Assembly: GCF_002831565.1 (NCBI RefSeq)
Contig: NZ_CP025096.1
Location: 1,426,001-1,490,000, forward strand
Reading direction: 5' to 3'
Length of the DNA stretch: 64,000 nt
Source: Spirosoma pollinicola
Lineage (GTDB): Bacteria; Bacteroidota; Bacteroidia; Cytophagales; Spirosomataceae
Every line of letters starts with the position of its first letter. Positions within the stretch are counted from its first letter, which is position 1. A program made the translations under genes and the position numbers. This document shows, in pieces, positions 8,775-17,107 of the stretch. The notes beneath the pieces are model-generated. The model made no database searches. It worked only from the letters and a program-made list of their open reading frames with translations, and was not told where the DNA came from.

Positions 8775-9326
8775 ATGAATTTGCGACTGCTTACGTTGCT
8801 GTTGAGCGTAACGGCTGGCAGCGTTTGGGCCCAGCCCGCAGCTACCCCGTCGCCGGAGGTGTTCTGGCAACTGACGGCCGGCACGGCTACCGCGCCGGCA
8901 TCGCCCGCCAATGACGTATTGTTGCAGCAGGCCGGGACCGGCCATCAGGCTATGATCGCCGTGCTGGGTCAGCAGAATCAGATTAGCCTGTCGCAGACGG
9001 CCAACGCCAATGCGGCCACAGTGCAGCTCACGGGGCGGGGTAACCAGCTTCAGCTCAATCAGGCAGGCGATGGCAACCGGCTCGCTGTCGGGCTCGACGG
9101 CACCAACAACCAGCTCCGGGTGAGTCAGAGCGGGGGCGATGTGGTGAGTCTGCTGGGTCTTTCGGGCAGTAACGCCCGCATCGACCTGATTCAGCGCAAC
9201 GGCAACAACACCATTATCGCCGACGGGCTGACCGTCCCGACGACGTCGGCCGGTATGGGCGTGGCGAATCTAAAAATTGAGCAGTCCGGCGGGGCTACCA
9301 TCCGCATTCAAAACGGCAGGCCGTGA
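8775..9326 (+). CDS. curlin-repeat protein (CsgB-like)
   Basis: The product has 183 residues with a signal peptide (1-19, ending GSVWAQ). A non-repeat N-terminal stretch (PAATPSPEVFWQLTAGTA) precedes five to six curlin-type repeats (LLQQAGTGHQAMIAVLGQQN, NQISLSQTANANAATVQ, NQLQLNQAGDGN, NQLRVSQSGGD, ARIDLIQRNGNN). The end (NLKIEQSGGATIRIQNGRP) carries an extra strand and a basic tail. Length and layout resemble CsgB, the cell-bound nucleator. It is only 13 bases before csgE, so the two are co-transcribed. CsgA-like versus CsgB-like roles cannot be proved from sequence. Confidence 0.8.
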   Translation: MNLRLLTLLLSVTAGSVWAQPAATPSPEVFWQLTAGTATAPASPANDVLLQQAGTGHQAMIAVLGQQNQISLSQTANANAATVQLTGRGNQLQLNQAGDGNRLAVGLDGTNNQLRVSQSGGDVVSLLGLSGSNARIDLIQRNGNNTIIADGLTVPTTSAGMGVANLKIEQSGGATIRIQNGRP

Positions 9327-9339
9327 CCCGGACCCCATT

Positions 9340-9855
9340 ATGAGACAGTTAGTACTCACTACCTTGTTCTTGCTGCTGGGTGTCGGCGCGCAGGCGCAGG
9401 ACCCCGATCTGGAGGGGACACTCGACCGAGAAACGATGAACGAAGCGGTTGTCGCCGAAGAGGGTACGCAAACGCTGCTGCTCGACAACACCCGCTCCAA
9501 AATAGGCCGGGATTTTTACGAAGCCTTTTTTCGCTATTACGCGGATCTACCCAAAGGACTGGGTTTGCCTATTCCCACGGATTCGACCCGTAAGGTTGAA
9601 CCCAATCTGGAACTTGACCTAAACGCATTCCTGGTCACGGTCGATGAGCTGCCTACGTTCGGCAGTGGCACCAGCATCATTTCCATCACGCTCAACGATC
9701 AGATCATCTGGCAAAATTATGTGCAGATTCGGCAGGATGTCTTGGAAGCCTACGCGCTCGATGCCGCTCAACTCATAAATCAATACGTCATTAACTACCA
9801 GGCTGTGCAGCAGTCACTGGAAAACGAGGACCAGCGCGGTTCGGGCGTTTTCTAG
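9340..9855 (+). CDS. csgE: curli assembly factor CsgE
   Basis: The start is set at the ATG at 9340, which gives a clean signal peptide (MRQLVLTTLFLLLGVGAQAQ); an upstream in-frame codon lies inside the previous gene and is rejected. The 171-residue product contains ETMNEAVVAEEGTQTLLLDNT, SKIGRDFYEAFF, LGLPIP and LNDQIIWQNYVQIRQDVLEA, matching CsgE. CsgE is a periplasmic protein that caps the CsgG pore from below and directs curlin subunits into it. It is somewhat longer than E. coli CsgE (129 residues). It sits between the curlin genes and csgF, 34 bases before csgF. Confidence 0.9.
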   Translation: MRQLVLTTLFLLLGVGAQAQDPDLEGTLDRETMNEAVVAEEGTQTLLLDNTRSKIGRDFYEAFFRYYADLPKGLGLPIPTDSTRKVEPNLELDLNAFLVTVDELPTFGSGTSIISITLNDQIIWQNYVQIRQDVLEAYALDAAQLINQYVINYQAVQQSLENEDQRGSGVF

Positions 9856-9889
9856 GCCACACAAAACCAGTTCGGATCTCATCTTCCTC

Positions 9890-10309
9890 ATGAAACCGTT
9901 TACCTTATTGGCCATAGCGTTCCTGCTGATGGGCCTGACGGCCCGCAGTCAGGGCTTTGTGTATCACCCCAACAACCCCAACTTCGGCGGCAACACCTTC
10001 AACTATTCGTGGATGCTCAGTTCGGCTACCGCGCAGGACCGCACGACCGATCCGGCGGCTAAGCGAAACGCGACGACCAGCACCCAGACCAGCACGCTCG
10101 ACAGCTACGCCCAGAGCCTGCAAAATCAACTGCTGAGTCGCATCACCAGCAACCTCATCAGCCAGCAATTCGGTGAGTCGACCCTGAAGCCCGGCACCTA
10201 CACGTTTGGCGATTTTCAGGTCGAGATTTCCAACGGAACCGATGGTGTTGTGGTGCGCATCGTTGATGGGAAAGGGGGCGAAACCTCGATTACCGTACCC
10301 TACTATTAA
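9890..10309 (+). CDS. csgF: curli assembly factor CsgF
   Basis: This 139-residue protein has a signal peptide (1-20, ending RSQG). The mature N-terminus FVYHPNNPNFGGNTFNYSWM is the signature of CsgF: in the family this segment inserts into the CsgG channel to form a second constriction. A variable middle (residues ~50-75) leads to a C-terminal beta domain (YTFGDFQVEISNGTDGVVV). It is expected at the outer membrane, linking nucleator protein to the pore. The gene is 28 bases upstream of csgG, so translation is likely coupled. Confidence 0.93.
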   Translation: MKPFTLLAIAFLLMGLTARSQGFVYHPNNPNFGGNTFNYSWMLSSATAQDRTTDPAAKRNATTSTQTSTLDSYAQSLQNQLLSRITSNLISQQFGESTLKPGTYTFGDFQVEISNGTDGVVVRIVDGKGGETSITVPYY

Positions 10310-10337
10310 CCTGCTTTACTTCATCAACTGGAATCAA

Positions 10338-11747
10338 ATGACCCGTTATTACTTGACCCGCCCATTGGCGCTACTCGTGTTTGTGAGCCTGGTGAGCGGT
10401 TGCACTACGTTTTTTTACCAGCCCACGGGTCCCCGACGGGCGCGGGCGGGTGAAGAAACCCCTACCACAACCTCGCTGCGGCTGTTACCCCCTGCCAAGG
10501 AAAAGATCGTGGCCGCCGTCTATAAATTCCGCGACCTGACGGGACAGTACAAACAAATTGAAACGGGCTCGACCTTCTCAACGGCCGTCACTCAGGGCAC
10601 CACCAATATTCTGCTGAAGGCCCTCGAAGAAAGCAACTGGTTTGTACCCATTGAACGCGAGAATGTCAGCAACTTGCTCAACGAACGAAAGATCGTGCGC
10701 TCCAGCGTGGCCCAGTTCAAGGAGGGCGAAAACCTGCCCCCACTCCTGTTCGCCGGTATCATTCTGGAAGGGGGCGTGGTGTCCTACGATGCCAACATCA
10801 TTACGGGGGGCGGTGGCCTGCAGTACTTCAGTGCGGGCGGCTCGACCCAGTACCGCCAGGACAGGGTCACGGTCTACCTGCGGGCTGTAGCGACCAAAAC
10901 CGGCAAAATTCTTAAGACCATTTATACCTCCAAAACCATTCTGTCGCAGACGGTCAATGCCAGTTTGTTTCGGTACGTAACCTTCAAACGGCTGCTGGAA
11001 ACCGAAACGGGCCTGACCACCACCGAACCGGGGCAAATGGCCGTCACTGAAGCCATCGAAAAAGCCGTTGAGGGCCTAATTATCGAAGGGGTACGCGATG
11101 GATTATGGGCGGCTGAAGACAAGCAGGCCGGACCGATGAAAAAAGTACTCGACGCTTACCAGACGGAGATGACCCGCATGAGCGAGACCGACGTGTACGG
11201 CATCCGTCCCGAAATCGACGCGCCGTTAGTCACGATACAACCCTACGTCGGGGTGATGCGCTACTACGGCGACTACGCCCGCCACACCATGACAGGAGCC
11301 TATGGCGCATCACTGGACGTGTATTTAACGGCCAAGTTTGGTCTACAGGCCAATGCTGCGACGGGGACGCTCGCCAGCGAGGGTGCTTTCTCGACCCGTA
11401 TTTCGTCGCTGGAAGGCAACCTGATTTTCCGGCCCACCCCGTTCCAGCACTGGAGCTCGCTGCTTTTCATCGGCGCGGGTATGGTGTCGCGGGCGGGCAG
11501 TGGACCGCTGCACCTACAGGGCGACCGCTACCTGCAGGCGCAGGGGGGCGTCGGCATTCAATACTCGTCCAGCAGGTTGATCGGGTTTCGCTCGACAATT
11601 TCTTACAACCAGCCGTTCACCGACGCCCTCGACGGCATCACGGCCGGTACGCGCAACGACTATTATCTGCGCGGTACGCTGGGGCTGACGCTGAACATTG
11701 GGAGTCTCTACCGGCTAAAGCGCACGACCGTTAACACCAGTAACTAA
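10338..11747 (+). CDS. csgG: curli secretion pore CsgG with C-terminal barrel-like extension
   Basis: The ATG at 10338 gives a lipoprotein signal with lipobox LVSGC (Cys22). Residues ~45-265 match CsgG: KEKIVAAVYKFRDLTGQYK, NLLNERKIVRSS, QYRQDRVTVYLRAVATKTG, TSKTILSQTVNASLFRYV and DGLW. The constriction loop keeps the Phe (TFSTAV) corresponding to E. coli Phe56, but the Tyr51 and Asn55 positions differ. E. coli CsgG ends shortly after this point (277 residues), while this protein runs to 469. Residues ~296-469 (TIQPYVGVMRYYGDY to LRGTLGLTLNIGSLY) look like alternating beta strands of a small outer-membrane barrel. The core forms the nonameric export channel; the job of the extension is unknown. 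Confidence 0.93.
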   Translation: MTRYYLTRPLALLVFVSLVSGCTTFFYQPTGPRRARAGEETPTTTSLRLLPPAKEKIVAAVYKFRDLTGQYKQIETGSTFSTAVTQGTTNILLKALEESNWFVPIERENVSNLLNERKIVRSSVAQFKEGENLPPLLFAGIILEGGVVSYDANIITGGGGLQYFSAGGSTQYRQDRVTVYLRAVATKTGKILKTIYTSKTILSQTVNASLFRYVTFKRLLETETGLTTTEPGQMAVTEAIEKAVEGLIIEGVRDGLWAAEDKQAGPMKKVLDAYQTEMTRMSETDVYGIRPEIDAPLVTIQPYVGVMRYYGDYARHTMTGAYGASLDVYLTAKFGLQANAATGTLASEGAFSTRISSLEGNLIFRPTPFQHWSSLLFIGAGMVSRAGSGPLHLQGDRYLQAQGGVGIQYSSSRLIGFRSTISYNQPFTDALDGITAGTRNDYYLRGTLGLTLNIGSLYRLKRTTVNTSN

Positions 11748-11768
11748 TCCTACTTCATCGCCAATACC

Positions 11769-13304
11769 GTGATTTCCCGTTTTCTTTTCCCCAAATCTGT
11801 CTATCTCGTTCTTATGCTCCTAGCTGGCCTTGTCGGGCTGGCAGGCTGCAATGAAGATACCTACATCGATCCGGTGCAACTGACAACGATACGTGGTCGG
11901 GTGGTGTACAGCCTCGATCAGCAACCGGTGCGCAATGCGATAGTTAAACTAACGCCCGGCAGCCGGCTTGTCTCGACCGACTCGGCGGGTGCCTTTCGCG
12001 TCGACAGTGTTGTCGTTGGTAACTATACCGTACAGGCGTCGAAATCGGGGTATGGCACGCAGGTAGCAACGGTATCGGCAACGGTGGGTACGACGCCGGT
12101 TTTGACAATCCAGCTCACCGATGATAAAAGCCAGAACCGTCCGCCGACTACGCCCGCGCCTGTCGCTCCCGCCCTGAACAGCACCGCCCAGTCGACTACG
12201 CTGACGTTGAAATGGACCTCGACCGACCCCAATCGCGACACGCTGACCTACAACGTGCAGCTCTATCGGGCCGGTGCCGCCACGCCCACCCGTTCGTACA
12301 CCGGCCTAACGGCCGACTCGGTGGTTGTTTCGGGGCTGGAGTACAACACGACGTATCTCTGGCAGGTAATTGTCAGCGACAAGGTAAACACGGTGAACGG
12401 ACCGATCTGGTCGTTTCAGACGGGAGCCTACCCTGACTACAATTACGTCTTTGCCCGGCGTATGAATGGGCAGTTCCAGCTTTTTGGGGCCACGGCAGCC
12501 GGGACCGTGAGTCAGCTTACCCGCGAGGGTAGCAACTGGCGACCTATCGTCAGCCCCAACCGACAGAAAATCGCGTTCATTTCCAATACCGATACCGAAC
12601 TGCAGCTCTACCTGATAAACCTGGACGGCAGCAACCGACAGCAGGTCACAACGGTGCCTATTGCGGGGCTGTCGGCGGCTGATTTATCATTCTGCTGGTC
12701 GCCGGATGGCACGCAGTTGCTGTACCCCAGCAATGATCGGCTCTACGCGGTGCGCACCGATGGGACGGGTTTACGCGTGGTAGCCCAGGCTGGCAGTGGC
12801 CGCATCTGGGCGGGTTGCGACTGGACTCCGCAAGGAAACCGCATTGCCGCTCGCACCACTGGAACGGGTCTCTACGACAATGAACTAAGCGTATTCAACA
12901 GCGACGGTAGTATCGCCCGAACGGTCTACACCCGGCGCGCAGCCCGCGTGGGCAACCCGGTATTTTCTGTCAACGGTCAGCAGCTACTGTTCTCAGCCGA
13001 CTCGACCGATTTCCAGAACGAGCAGGGCCGCCAACTGGATGCCCGGCTGTACCGGCTCAACCTAACGACCGGCGCGATTGCTGACCTATCGCAGAATCAG
13101 ACGATCAATAATCAGACGGGGCAGACCAACAAACTTGCCGGGACCAATGACCTCGACCCGCGCTATTCGCCCACCGGGGCCGGCGTGATCTTTACCAACA
13201 CTGACAATACAGGTATTGGTCAACGCAACGTATACACTGCCGACGCCAATGGACAGAACCGCAGACTACTACTCTCGCAGGCTGAGATGCCCTACTGGCG
13301 GTAA
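11769..13304 (+). CDS. lipoprotein with carboxypeptidase-regulatory, Fn3 and TolB-like propeller domains
   Basis: A GTG start at 11769 gives a lipoprotein signal (LVGLAGC, Cys27). Residues ~35-115 form a carboxypeptidase-regulatory-like domain (IRGRVVYSLDQQPVRNAIVKL, then GAFRVDSVVVGNYTVQ). Residues ~125-215 are fibronectin-III-like (TTLTLKWTSTDPN, YNTTYLWQVIVSDK). The rest is a TolB/PD40-type propeller with repeated blades (SPNRQKIAFISN, CWSPDGTQLLYPS, YSPTGAGVIFTNTDN). It is the last gene in the curli run, 21 bases after csgG, so it is likely co-expressed and outer-membrane attached. Its role in curli is not established; it may anchor or bind fibres or cell-wall material. Confidence 0.85.
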   Translation: MISRFLFPKSVYLVLMLLAGLVGLAGCNEDTYIDPVQLTTIRGRVVYSLDQQPVRNAIVKLTPGSRLVSTDSAGAFRVDSVVVGNYTVQASKSGYGTQVATVSATVGTTPVLTIQLTDDKSQNRPPTTPAPVAPALNSTAQSTTLTLKWTSTDPNRDTLTYNVQLYRAGAATPTRSYTGLTADSVVVSGLEYNTTYLWQVIVSDKVNTVNGPIWSFQTGAYPDYNYVFARRMNGQFQLFGATAAGTVSQLTREGSNWRPIVSPNRQKIAFISNTDTELQLYLINLDGSNRQQVTTVPIAGLSAADLSFCWSPDGTQLLYPSNDRLYAVRTDGTGLRVVAQAGSGRIWAGCDWTPQGNRIAARTTGTGLYDNELSVFNSDGSIARTVYTRRAARVGNPVFSVNGQQLLFSADSTDFQNEQGRQLDARLYRLNLTTGAIADLSQNQTINNQTGQTNKLAGTNDLDPRYSPTGAGVIFTNTDNTGIGQRNVYTADANGQNRRLLLSQAEMPYWR

Positions 13305-13623
13305 TAGACCTCACTTATTAAGATCACATCAGGTAAAAAAGTCACTTTGATTGGTAGGCGCTCCTATTTACGCTTAGGTACTGTACGCCAGGAGAACGGT
13401 TGGATTAGTAGCGTGTCGTGTTGACCTACTCCCAATTAGTAAGCGGTTTGGAAATTGGAATCTCACAAATCGCTCTTGCTTGAGACGAAGGAGCATTCAT
13501 GTATCTCTGTTTCTTAGATAGGGCGTTTTTTTAGGCAATTATTCAATTCTATTAGTTATGTGTTATTACTTTATCATCTCCTTTATTAATAGCCTGCATG
13601 AATCGCATTACTGAATCGTACCG
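13305..13623. other. intergenic region, no gene seen
   Basis: No coding frame or strong hairpin is apparent. The DNA becomes AT-rich toward 13560-13620, consistent with a promoter for the next gene, but no clear TAnnTTTG box was found. Confidence 0.4.
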
Positions 13624-14514
13624 ATGAAGAATACACTTAAGTTAATTAGTCTGATCCTTACACTTGTACAACTCTCAGGAGCCACTCGTGCTAATGCCCA
13701 AATCATCGATACCTTAGTAGACGTTAGTGACTACAAGTTGCATTTCCACATCATCAAGGGGCGAGGTATCCCTATTCTGTTTGAGGCCGGTGGCGGTGAA
13801 ACAGCGGCTGTGTGGAAAAACATTCTACCCGATATTGCCCGAATCACCGGTACGACACTAATTTCCTATGACCGGACAGGATTTGGTAGTAGCACATTCA
13901 ACAGCCAACGACATGGTATTCTTAACGGGATAATTGGACTGGAGACGGCGCTACATAAATTAGGGTATGATCAAACTATGCTACTAGTTGCCCACTCACA
14001 AGGGGGCATCTATGCCCAACTATATGCGTATCGTCACCCGCAACAAATAAAAGGGGCTGTCCTTATCGATATTAGTTCCAGTTGCTGGTTTGCCGGTAAA
14101 CGGCTTGTTGCCTTGCAACATGAGAGTGATCTTGAAAAGCAAAAGCACAAAGTAACAAAGCCCGGCTTATACTACCTGTTTGATGGCTTGACAGCCAACT
14201 TCGATTATATACGAAATAAACCCTTCCCGACGAGCTTTCCGATCATTGACTTCGTCGCAGAACGGCCCTTTACCGATAGCATGGATGTTTTGGATTGGCA
14301 TACCTGTCATGCCGCCTTTGTGAAGCAGTCACCGAACCGTATGGCCATCATGGCTCGTGGCTGTGGGCACTATATCTATAAAGACAATCCGCCACTGGTA
14401 GTCAGTGCGATTGCAAAAATGTATGCTCAAACGCTGACACCTCAACTCCGAGTCTTGGTTATGGACAAAGCGCATTCTTACATGATGAACGCATTGAATA
14501 AACCGATCAAGTAA
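13624..14514 (+). CDS. secreted alpha/beta-fold hydrolase
   Basis: The 296-residue product has a signal peptide (1-25, ending RANAQ). Alpha/beta-hydrolase features are present: the oxyanion segment FEAGGGETAAVW, SYDRTGFGSS, and the nucleophile elbow VAHSQGG with Ser125. RGCGHYIYKDNP near residue 245 supplies the likely catalytic His. The cap region (residues ~155-210) is Lys-rich. This family includes esterases and lipases; the substrate cannot be told. It stands alone, with about 300 bp of non-coding DNA on both sides. Its A+T-richer codon use differs from the curli genes, suggesting a separate history. Confidence 0.82.
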   Translation: MKNTLKLISLILTLVQLSGATRANAQIIDTLVDVSDYKLHFHIIKGRGIPILFEAGGGETAAVWKNILPDIARITGTTLISYDRTGFGSSTFNSQRHGILNGIIGLETALHKLGYDQTMLLVAHSQGGIYAQLYAYRHPQQIKGAVLIDISSSCWFAGKRLVALQHESDLEKQKHKVTKPGLYYLFDGLTANFDYIRNKPFPTSFPIIDFVAERPFTDSMDVLDWHTCHAAFVKQSPNRMAIMARGCGHYIYKDNPPLVVSAIAKMYAQTLTPQLRVLVMDKAHSYMMNALNKPIK

Positions 14515-14898
14515 TAGGCCAATCATCAATGAAAACAAGCGGTGTGTAGGCGACTGATAAGTTTGACAAAAATTAAAAAATTTGTCCTCTCGCAAAAACG
14601 CTCCCATCGGAGACGAAGAAGATTTACGTGCCCTTAAATGGGTCGTTTTATAAGGTTTCCTAGGAAGTGTCATGGCCGGGATGGTCCACCAAAAATAACC
14701 GAGCCACCGCCAGCAAAAGCCATACGAGGGCGTAGGCACCATTCAATTGACCACCAAACGCATGGGTAACCCTATTCGTTTAACGGCTCTCTGCCAACGA
14801 ACACCCGGTTCGAGTGACAACTCGGTTCCGCCGACTCATCGCTCTGCCAACCAATCCTCTATAGCCCATCCAAATGAATCTTCTGCGTATCTTTGCCC
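14515..14898. other. intergenic region between hydrolase and Crp-like regulator
   Basis: No confident gene. A minus-strand frame crosses the region (with a stretch PYKTTHLRARKSS) but runs back over the hydrolase gene and has no clear match, so it is treated as non-coding or as a remnant. The -7 box for the Crp-like gene lies at the right end. Confidence 0.35.
14888..14895 (+). promoter_or_regulatory. -7 box (TATCTTTG) immediately before the Crp-like gene
   Basis: TATCTTTG fits TAnnTTTG exactly and ends three bases before the ATG at 14899. Transcription starting a few bases downstream would begin at or very near the start codon, giving a leaderless or nearly leaderless mRNA. No obvious TTG -33 element is seen. 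Confidence 0.45.
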
Positions 14899-15432
14899 AT
14901 GCTTAACGCCACCCCATTTATTGAACGCATTAAAGGGTCCTGGAGTCGGGAAGAATTTCCCGCTAAAAGCTTGCTGGTCAAGGAAGGGGCTTTAGTCAGG
15001 AAGCTTTTTTACCTCGAAGCCGGTGCTTGCCGAGCCTGGTTCACCACCAGCGATGGCAAACAGGTGACCATGAATTTTGGCTTTGAAGGCAATTTTGTCT
15101 CGTCCATGGAAACCATCATTGCCGACGAGCCCAGTTGGTACACGGTCGAAACCCTGGAGCCAACGGTGGCCTATAGTCTGCCAATAGAGGAGTTTAAAGC
15201 ACAGCGGCTCACCCAGCCCCAGGTCCAGGCCGCCTACTGCGAGCACCTTGAAAAGCGGCTCCTGCACTACCAGCAGCTTTTCGTTTCCCGCATCAAAGAC
15301 AGCCCCCAAAAGCGGTATCAGGACTTATTGACCCAACACCCTGAGATCATTCACCGCGTCCCCCAGCATTATATCGCTTCCTTTCTGGGCATTACGTCCG
15401 TTTCGCTCAGCCGGATTCGTAACCGGCGGTAA
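14899..15432 (+). CDS. Crp/Fnr-family transcription regulator
   Basis: The start is placed at the ATG at 14899 (MLNATPFIERIKGSW), two codons after an in-frame TTG. Residues ~15-115 form a cyclic-nucleotide-binding-like beta-roll (SLLVKEGALVRKLFYLEAG, then FEGNFVSSMETI). The C-terminus has a Crp-type helix-turn-helix (VPQHYIASFLGITSVSLSRI). These small Bacteroidota regulators usually lack the full cAMP-binding residues and often control the adjacent gene. Here the next gene, 68 bases downstream, is an FAD monooxygenase, so regulation of it in response to a toxic or aromatic compound is plausible. Length (177 residues) is a little short for the family. Confidence 0.85.
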   Translation: MLNATPFIERIKGSWSREEFPAKSLLVKEGALVRKLFYLEAGACRAWFTTSDGKQVTMNFGFEGNFVSSMETIIADEPSWYTVETLEPTVAYSLPIEEFKAQRLTQPQVQAAYCEHLEKRLLHYQQLFVSRIKDSPQKRYQDLLTQHPEIIHRVPQHYIASFLGITSVSLSRIRNRR

Positions 15433-15468
15433 TTAACAATTGTTATCGTCGGCCGACGGATGAAGGGC

Positions 15469-15476
15469 TACTTTTG
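15469..15476 (+). promoter_or_regulatory. -7 box (TACTTTTG) for the FAD monooxygenase
   Basis: TACTTTTG fits TAnnTTTG and lies 24 bases before the ATG at 15501. A TTG at 15440 is 26 bases upstream, wider than the usual spacing, so the -33 element is uncertain. The gene probably has its own promoter, separate from the Crp-like gene. Confidence 0.5.
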
Positions 15477-15500
15477 CCCCCAAAAAACCGGACGACGACG

Positions 15501-16961
15501 ATGAATCACACGACCGTATTAATTATTGGAGCGGGGCCCGTTGGCCTCACCCTGGCTTGTGAACTGGCCCGGCGCAGGATTCCGTTTCGGATCGTCGAGC
15601 GCTTAGCCGAACCCTCACGGGGCTCCCGGGCCAAAGCCTTGCAGCCCCGCAGCCTGGAAATATTAAACGATCTGGGCATCGCCGAAGCCCTGATGCCCCT
15701 GGGCTATACCGACCTGCCCTATCGCAAGTTCAACGGCAACGAGTTGATCGGGGAAACCCCTCGTCGGAGTTTTCCCCGTCCTGATACGCGGTATCCCAAC
15801 CTGCTGCTATTGCCCCAGTACCAAGTCGAACAAGCGTTGCGGGCTAAACTGGGTGAATTAGGCGGCCAGCTGGAGTGGGCCACCGAACTGGTCGACCTGA
15901 CGCAAACCGAGCAGGGCATCAGCTGCCGCCTGGACCATCCAAACTGGACAGAAGCGCTCACCTGCACTTACCTGGTTGCCTGCGACGGGGGTAAAAGCCC
16001 CACCCGTAAAAAGCTGGGCATTCATTTCGTGGGCGAAACGCATCAAACCGAGCAGCTGTGGGTGGGCGACGTAGAAGTGGAAGGGCTCAAACCCGATGCC
16101 TGGTATAATTGGCTGAGCCCCCAACTGGGTCTTGCGTTTGCTTTATTTCCCTTTAAAGAGTCCAGAAACTGGCAGTTGCAGGCTGTTATGCTCCCCGATG
16201 CGGAAGGCAACATCCCGGTGCCCACCCTGGAGGGCTTCAACCAGCTCTTTGTCGAGCGGACGCACATGCCAGGCGTAACCTTTACCAGCAGTAGCTGGCA
16301 GTCCATCTACCGGGTCAACATTCGCCGAGCCGAGCGTTACCGGGTTGGCAACGCCTTTTTGGCCGGTGACGCGTGCCATGTTCATGCCATCGCGGGCGGC
16401 CTGGGCATGAATACCGGCATACAGGATGCCTATAATCTGGGCTGGAAGCTGGCCGCCGTCATTAATGGGCAAGCCTCTGACACGTTACTGGATACCTACG
16501 GCGAAGAGCGCATACCGATTGCGGACGAACTGCTGAAAACCACGGCCGAGCGTCAGCGAGGGATGATGAAGGCGGCCACGGCCGGTAAAGGGGCTTTTGA
16601 CACCCTGGCCGCTCAGGATGGCACGCAACTGGATCTGAATTACCGCAACAGCTCATTGACCCGACAAGGAGAGACAATAAGTCGCACGGTACAGCCGGGT
16701 GACCGGTCCCCCGACGTTCAGTTAGCCGATGGAAGTTGGCTATCCCAACAGCTAAGCGGTACCCGCTGGAAAGTCGTGCAACTGGGCCAGGCCCAACCCG
16801 AAGTACCTGCCCAGTTGACGGTTATCAACACGACCGATCAAGCCTTGCTCAGGGCGTATGGGTTGACGGAGGGGCTAGTCCTGATTCGCCCCGACGGCTA
16901 TATCGCCCTGATCACAGCAGACGTGCGGGCGGTCAAGCAGTATTTTGATCGGTTTGGATGA
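15501..16961 (+). CDS. FAD-dependent aromatic-type monooxygenase
   Basis: The ATG at 15501 gives MNHTTVLIIGAGPVGLTLA, so the dinucleotide-binding GxGxxG motif is at residues 10-15. A mid-protein DG motif (YLVACDGGKSPTRKKLG) and the second FAD motif FLAGDACHVHAIAGGLGMN (Asp290) complete the class A flavin monooxygenase pattern (PheA/TfdB/MhpA type). The last ~100 residues are a thioredoxin-like domain typical of this group. At 486 residues it is slightly shorter than usual. It probably uses NAD(P)H and O2 to hydroxylate an aromatic or polyketide-like substrate; many Bacteroidota relatives are linked to antibiotic inactivation, but the substrate cannot be read from sequence. Confidence 0.9.
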   Translation: MNHTTVLIIGAGPVGLTLACELARRRIPFRIVERLAEPSRGSRAKALQPRSLEILNDLGIAEALMPLGYTDLPYRKFNGNELIGETPRRSFPRPDTRYPNLLLLPQYQVEQALRAKLGELGGQLEWATELVDLTQTEQGISCRLDHPNWTEALTCTYLVACDGGKSPTRKKLGIHFVGETHQTEQLWVGDVEVEGLKPDAWYNWLSPQLGLAFALFPFKESRNWQLQAVMLPDAEGNIPVPTLEGFNQLFVERTHMPGVTFTSSSWQSIYRVNIRRAERYRVGNAFLAGDACHVHAIAGGLGMNTGIQDAYNLGWKLAAVINGQASDTLLDTYGEERIPIADELLKTTAERQRGMMKAATAGKGAFDTLAAQDGTQLDLNYRNSSLTRQGETISRTVQPGDRSPDVQLADGSWLSQQLSGTRWKVVQLGQAQPEVPAQLTVINTTDQALLRAYGLTEGLVLIRPDGYIALITADVRAVKQYFDRFG

Positions 16962-16982
16962 GCGGATCCGTACCGCTTTTTT
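16961..16982 (+). terminator. intrinsic terminator after the monooxygenase
   Basis: A short GC-rich stem (AGCGG / CCGCT, loop ATCCGTA) starts at the last base of the stop codon and runs directly into six T residues, the classic factor-independent layout. Confidence 0.7.
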
Positions 16983-17107
16983 CGTTCCAAAACCTACTGT
17001 CGCTTCGGTAGCCAACCCGCCTTCGTTAAGCAGTGCCCTGACACGTTAGTTCTTCTTCGGCGGGTGCTGATTTAGGGGTTGACTACCCTACTCATTACTT
17101 TATTTCC

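Noticed and set aside
7110..8945. A 611-codon open frame antisense to the curlin genes
   Set aside because: It exists because the repeat codons (CAG, ACC, GGC, AAC) also read without stops on the other strand. It has no domain or signal, and the sense-strand proteins are clearly curlins.
10578..11036. A 152-codon minus-strand frame in csgG
   Set aside because: It mirrors the csgG reading frame; the sense strand has strong CsgG motifs.
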